The position numbers and the translations under genes were made by a program. Under the pieces are notes generated by a model that was given only the letters and a program-made list of their open reading frames with translations, searched no databases and was not told where the DNA came from. Positions 18,090 through 20,541 of a stretch of 20,541 bases of DNA are shown here, in pieces. The DNA is from Paulinella micropora (taxonomy: Eukaryota > Cercozoa > Imbricatea > Euglyphida). Location: positions 838,463-859,003 of the forward strand of contig BJOX01000157.1 in assembly GCA_009731375.1 (NCBI GenBank), given 5' to 3'. Numbering within the stretch: the first letter of the stretch is position 1; each line of letters opens with the position of its first letter.

Positions 18090-18197
18090 ACTCACACACA
18101 CACACACACATACACACACACATACATACACACACACACCACCACACCACACCACACACACAAACACACACACACACACACATACACACGCACACTT
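18054..18197. repeat. (CA)n array
   Basis: CA dinucleotide repeats with CCA and CATA interruptions. The His-Thr open frames across it are artefacts. Confidence 0.97.
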
Positions 18198-18670
<473 letters not shown>

Positions 18671-18844
18671 TCTCTCTATCTCTCTGTATATGTTTGTGTA
18701 TGGGAGCATGCATGCATGCATGCACGCCCTCATGTATGCATGTACGTGCTTGGAAGTGGATTTACGCATGTTATGCATTTAGGTACTCTGGTATGTCTAT
18801 ACATACTTGTGTATGCGTACATGCATAATCACATTCATGAACAA

Positions 18845-19046
18845 ATGCATGCATACATACATACATACATACATACTTACATACATACTTACATACATAC
18901 TTACATACATACTTACATACATACATACATAAATACACAATACACACATACACACATACACACATACATACATACACACATACACACATACATACATACA
19001 TACATACATACATAGAAGCATGCACTATATACATACATACATACAC
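18845..19046. repeat. (CATA)n array with a CTTACATA higher-order unit
   Basis: CATA units; between about 18873 and 18915 an extra CTTACATACATA pattern recurs four times, and CACATACA units follow. Confidence 0.95.
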
Positions 19047-19049
19047 AAT

Positions 19050-19088
19050 TTCTTCTTCTTCTTCTTCTTCTTATTATTATTATTACTA
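19050..19088. repeat. (CTT)n-(ATT)n array
   Basis: A short CTT run turns into ATT and directly precedes the second dispersed repeat family at 19086. Confidence 0.93.
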
Positions 19089-19263
19089 TTAGGGAGTACA
19101 TAGGCCATTGGTCCTTTTCAATGGGCTGATTGGTATAAAGCTCCTAGAGTAATGTTCTATGCCGTCACTTCCTTTATTCCACCGATTGGTGTGGAGACTT
19201 TCCTTATGGAATGGAGGACTGGATGCACATGGCCTTTTGGCTCAGCAATTGGCAGGAGATACA
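19086..19263 (+). repeat. Second dispersed repeat family, copy 1
   Basis: Begins ACTATTAGGGAGTACATAGG; the first 85 bases recur exactly at 19366-19450. It continues with TTTATTCCACCGATTGGTG and ends at a 10-N gap. TTTTGGCTCAGCAATTGGCA near 19226 loosely resembles an RNA polymerase III A-box. After the gap comes the same 3' end as the tRNA-headed SINE. Confidence 0.8.
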
Positions 19264-19273
19264 NNNNNNNNNN

Positions 19274-19327
19274 TGAGACGATGGAGGCGCATGTGCAGAA
19301 ATGCATCAGCCATTGACAGAGAAGCAC

Positions 19328-19369
<42 letters not shown>

Positions 19370-19370
19370 T
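19274..19370 (+). repeat. SINE 3' end plus (TAT)n tail
   Basis: TGAGACGATGGAGGCGCATG through GAGAAGCAC (19274-19327) matches the 3' end of the SINE at 1171-1225 on the opposite strand. It is followed by about 43 bases of TAT repeat that run into the next copy of the second repeat family. Confidence 0.85.
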
Positions 19371-19450
19371 AGGGAGTACATAGGCCATTGGTCCTTTTCA
19401 ATGGGCTGATTGGTATAAAGCTCCTAGAGTAATGTTCTATGCCGTCACTT
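19366..19450 (+). repeat. Second dispersed repeat family, copy 2 (cut by gap)
   Basis: Identical to 19086-19170 over 85 bases, then N from 19451 to 19721. Confidence 0.93.
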
Positions 19451-19721
19451 NNNNNNNNNNNNNNNNNNNNNNNNNNNNNNNNNNNNNNNNNNNNNNNNNN
19501 NNNNNNNNNNNNNNNNNNNNNNNNNNNNNNNNNNNNNNNNNNNNNNNNNNNNNNNNNNNNNNNNNNNNNNNNNNNNNNNNNNNNNNNNNNNNNNNNNNNN
19601 NNNNNNNNNNNNNNNNNNNNNNNNNNNNNNNNNNNNNNNNNNNNNNNNNNNNNNNNNNNNNNNNNNNNNNNNNNNNNNNNNNNNNNNNNNNNNNNNNNNN
19701 NNNNNNNNNNNNNNNNNNNNN
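19451..19721. other. Assembly gap (N)
   Basis: 271 unresolved bases inside dispersed-repeat sequence. Confidence 0.99.
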
Positions 19722-19878
19722 CCCTCAGGAGCTCCATCGGTGGCACCGATCATCAGGCGAGAGACTGACACGGGGGGGTTGAGGACCTCGAACAAGGGTA
19801 TTGGAGGCTTATGTCCGTTGAGGATATGCCATTAGCTGCATCAGTACGCCCCAGATATAGTATTATTATTATTATTAT
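19722..19878 (+). repeat. Probable 3' end of another SINE-like repeat with TAT tail
   Basis: Unique sequence ending GCCCCAGATATAG is followed directly by a TAT run. The layout matches the other repeats here (body then TAT tail), but the body is different and occurs once in the window. Confidence 0.45.
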
Positions 19879-20215
19879 TGTTCTCCTTCTCCTCCTCCTC
19901 CTCCTCCTCCTTCTTCTTCTTCTTCTTCTTCTTCTTCTTCTTCTGCTTCTGCTTCTGCTTCTGCTTCTTCTTCTTCTTCTTCTTCTTCTTCTTCTTCTTC
20001 TTCTTCTCCCCCTCCATCTCCTCCTCCTCCTCCTCCTCCTCTTCTTCTTCTTCTTCTTCTTCTTCTTCTTCTTCTTCTCCCCCTCCATCTCCTCCTCCTC
20101 CTCCTCCTCCTCCTCTTCTTCTTCTTCTTCTTCTTCTTCTTCTTCTTCTTCTTCTTCTTCTTTCTTCTTCTTCTTCTTCTTCTTCTTCTTCTTCTTCTTC
20201 TTCTTCTTCTTTCTG

Positions 20216-20249
<34 letters not shown>

Positions 20250-20420
20250 TTTTCTTCTTCTACTTCTTCTTCTCTTGTCCTTCCTCCTCGTCCTTCTCCT
20301 TCGTCTTCTTCTTCTCCTTCCTTCTTCTCCTTTTCCTTGTCAAACTTCTCCTTTTCCTTCTTCTCATCCTTTTCCTCCTTTTCCTCCTTCTCGTCCTTCT
20401 CGTCTTCCCCTTTTTTCTTC
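19879..20420. repeat. Long (CTT)n/(CTC)n pyrimidine-rich tract
   Basis: About 540 bases of almost entirely pyrimidine sequence on the plus strand, with CTG, CTA and CCAT interruptions and a (CTA)n block near 20215-20246. A 45-base unit of CTCCCCCTCCATCTCCTCC type recurs at about 20006 and 20077. The Lys/Glu/Arg-rich minus-strand open frames are artefacts. Confidence 0.95.
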
Positions 20421-20422
20421 TG

Positions 20423-20464
<42 letters not shown>
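20421..20464. repeat. (ATT)n array before SINE head
   Basis: About 14 ATT units directly 5' of the tRNA-like head, as at the other two complete heads. Confidence 0.93.
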
Positions 20465-20541
20465 GGACACCGTGATAGCCCAGTGGTCAAGTTCTACCAT
20501 CTGGGCCCTGTCGCCAGTTCGATTCCCGTCGGTGCCACCAG
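20465..20541 (+). repeat. SINE head, tRNA-like (copy 3, cut by window end)
   Basis: 20465-20540 is identical to the reverse complement of 11-86 and 1361-1436, from GGACACCG through GGTGCCACCA, with A-box and B-box motifs. The body would lie beyond the window. Confidence 0.72.

Noticed and set aside
19753-20500. Lys/Glu/Arg-rich protein on the minus strand
   Set aside because: It is the translation of the CTT/CTC tract and a SINE head.

Overview
The window looks like repeat-rich nuclear DNA from a complex eukaryote. The signs are abundant microsatellites, a tRNA-derived SINE family, a decayed Ty3/gypsy-type LTR retrotransposon, and a host gene split by GT-AG introns that carry further microsatellites. 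I see no bacterial operon, CRISPR array or rRNA. The lineage cannot be fixed from sequence alone; a streptophyte alga, another protist or an invertebrate are all possible. Runs of N (336-1140, 14452-14505, 19451-19721 and five 10-base gaps) mark assembly breaks, nearly all inside or beside repeats.

Layout. 1-1436: minus-strand SINE copies (tRNA-like head, body, (TAT)n tail) around an assembly gap. 1437-1880: simple repeats. 2178-9160: plus-strand Ty3/gypsy element with gag, protease, partial RT, RNase H and integrase. Its gag carries a CCCH zinc finger and an RGG tract, gag and pol share one frame across a UGA-CGG stop, and the reading frame is broken by at least three 1-nt shifts and several stops. 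The RT catalytic core is missing at a gap. 9161-12240: no convincing gene; it holds a possible polypurine tract, a 114-bp and a 39-bp tandem duplication and two perfect hairpins, and may be the 3' end of the element.

12293-16716 (minus): a seven-exon host gene that I assembled from splice sites and matching phases. The predicted protein is about 620 aa: a Ser-rich N-terminus, a charged, probably helical middle, then three tandem domains of about 128 aa that resemble the C1q/TNF jelly-roll. Its introns hold (CT)n, (CTAT)n, (CTAC)n and (CATA)n arrays, a 258-bp direct duplication and a very large potential hairpin. 17476-18048 (minus): weaker exon-like segments, one partly duplicated.

18054-20541: long (CA)n, (CT)n, (CATA)n and (CTT)n arrays, then plus-strand copies of the SINE and of a second dispersed repeat. 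The window begins and ends in copies of the same 76-bp tRNA-like head, in opposite orientations.

The strongest candidates for something undescribed are the split coiled-coil/triple C1q-like gene, the CCCH/RGG-type gag with a possible UGA readthrough junction, and the tRNA-headed SINE family that appears to insert into its own TAT tails.
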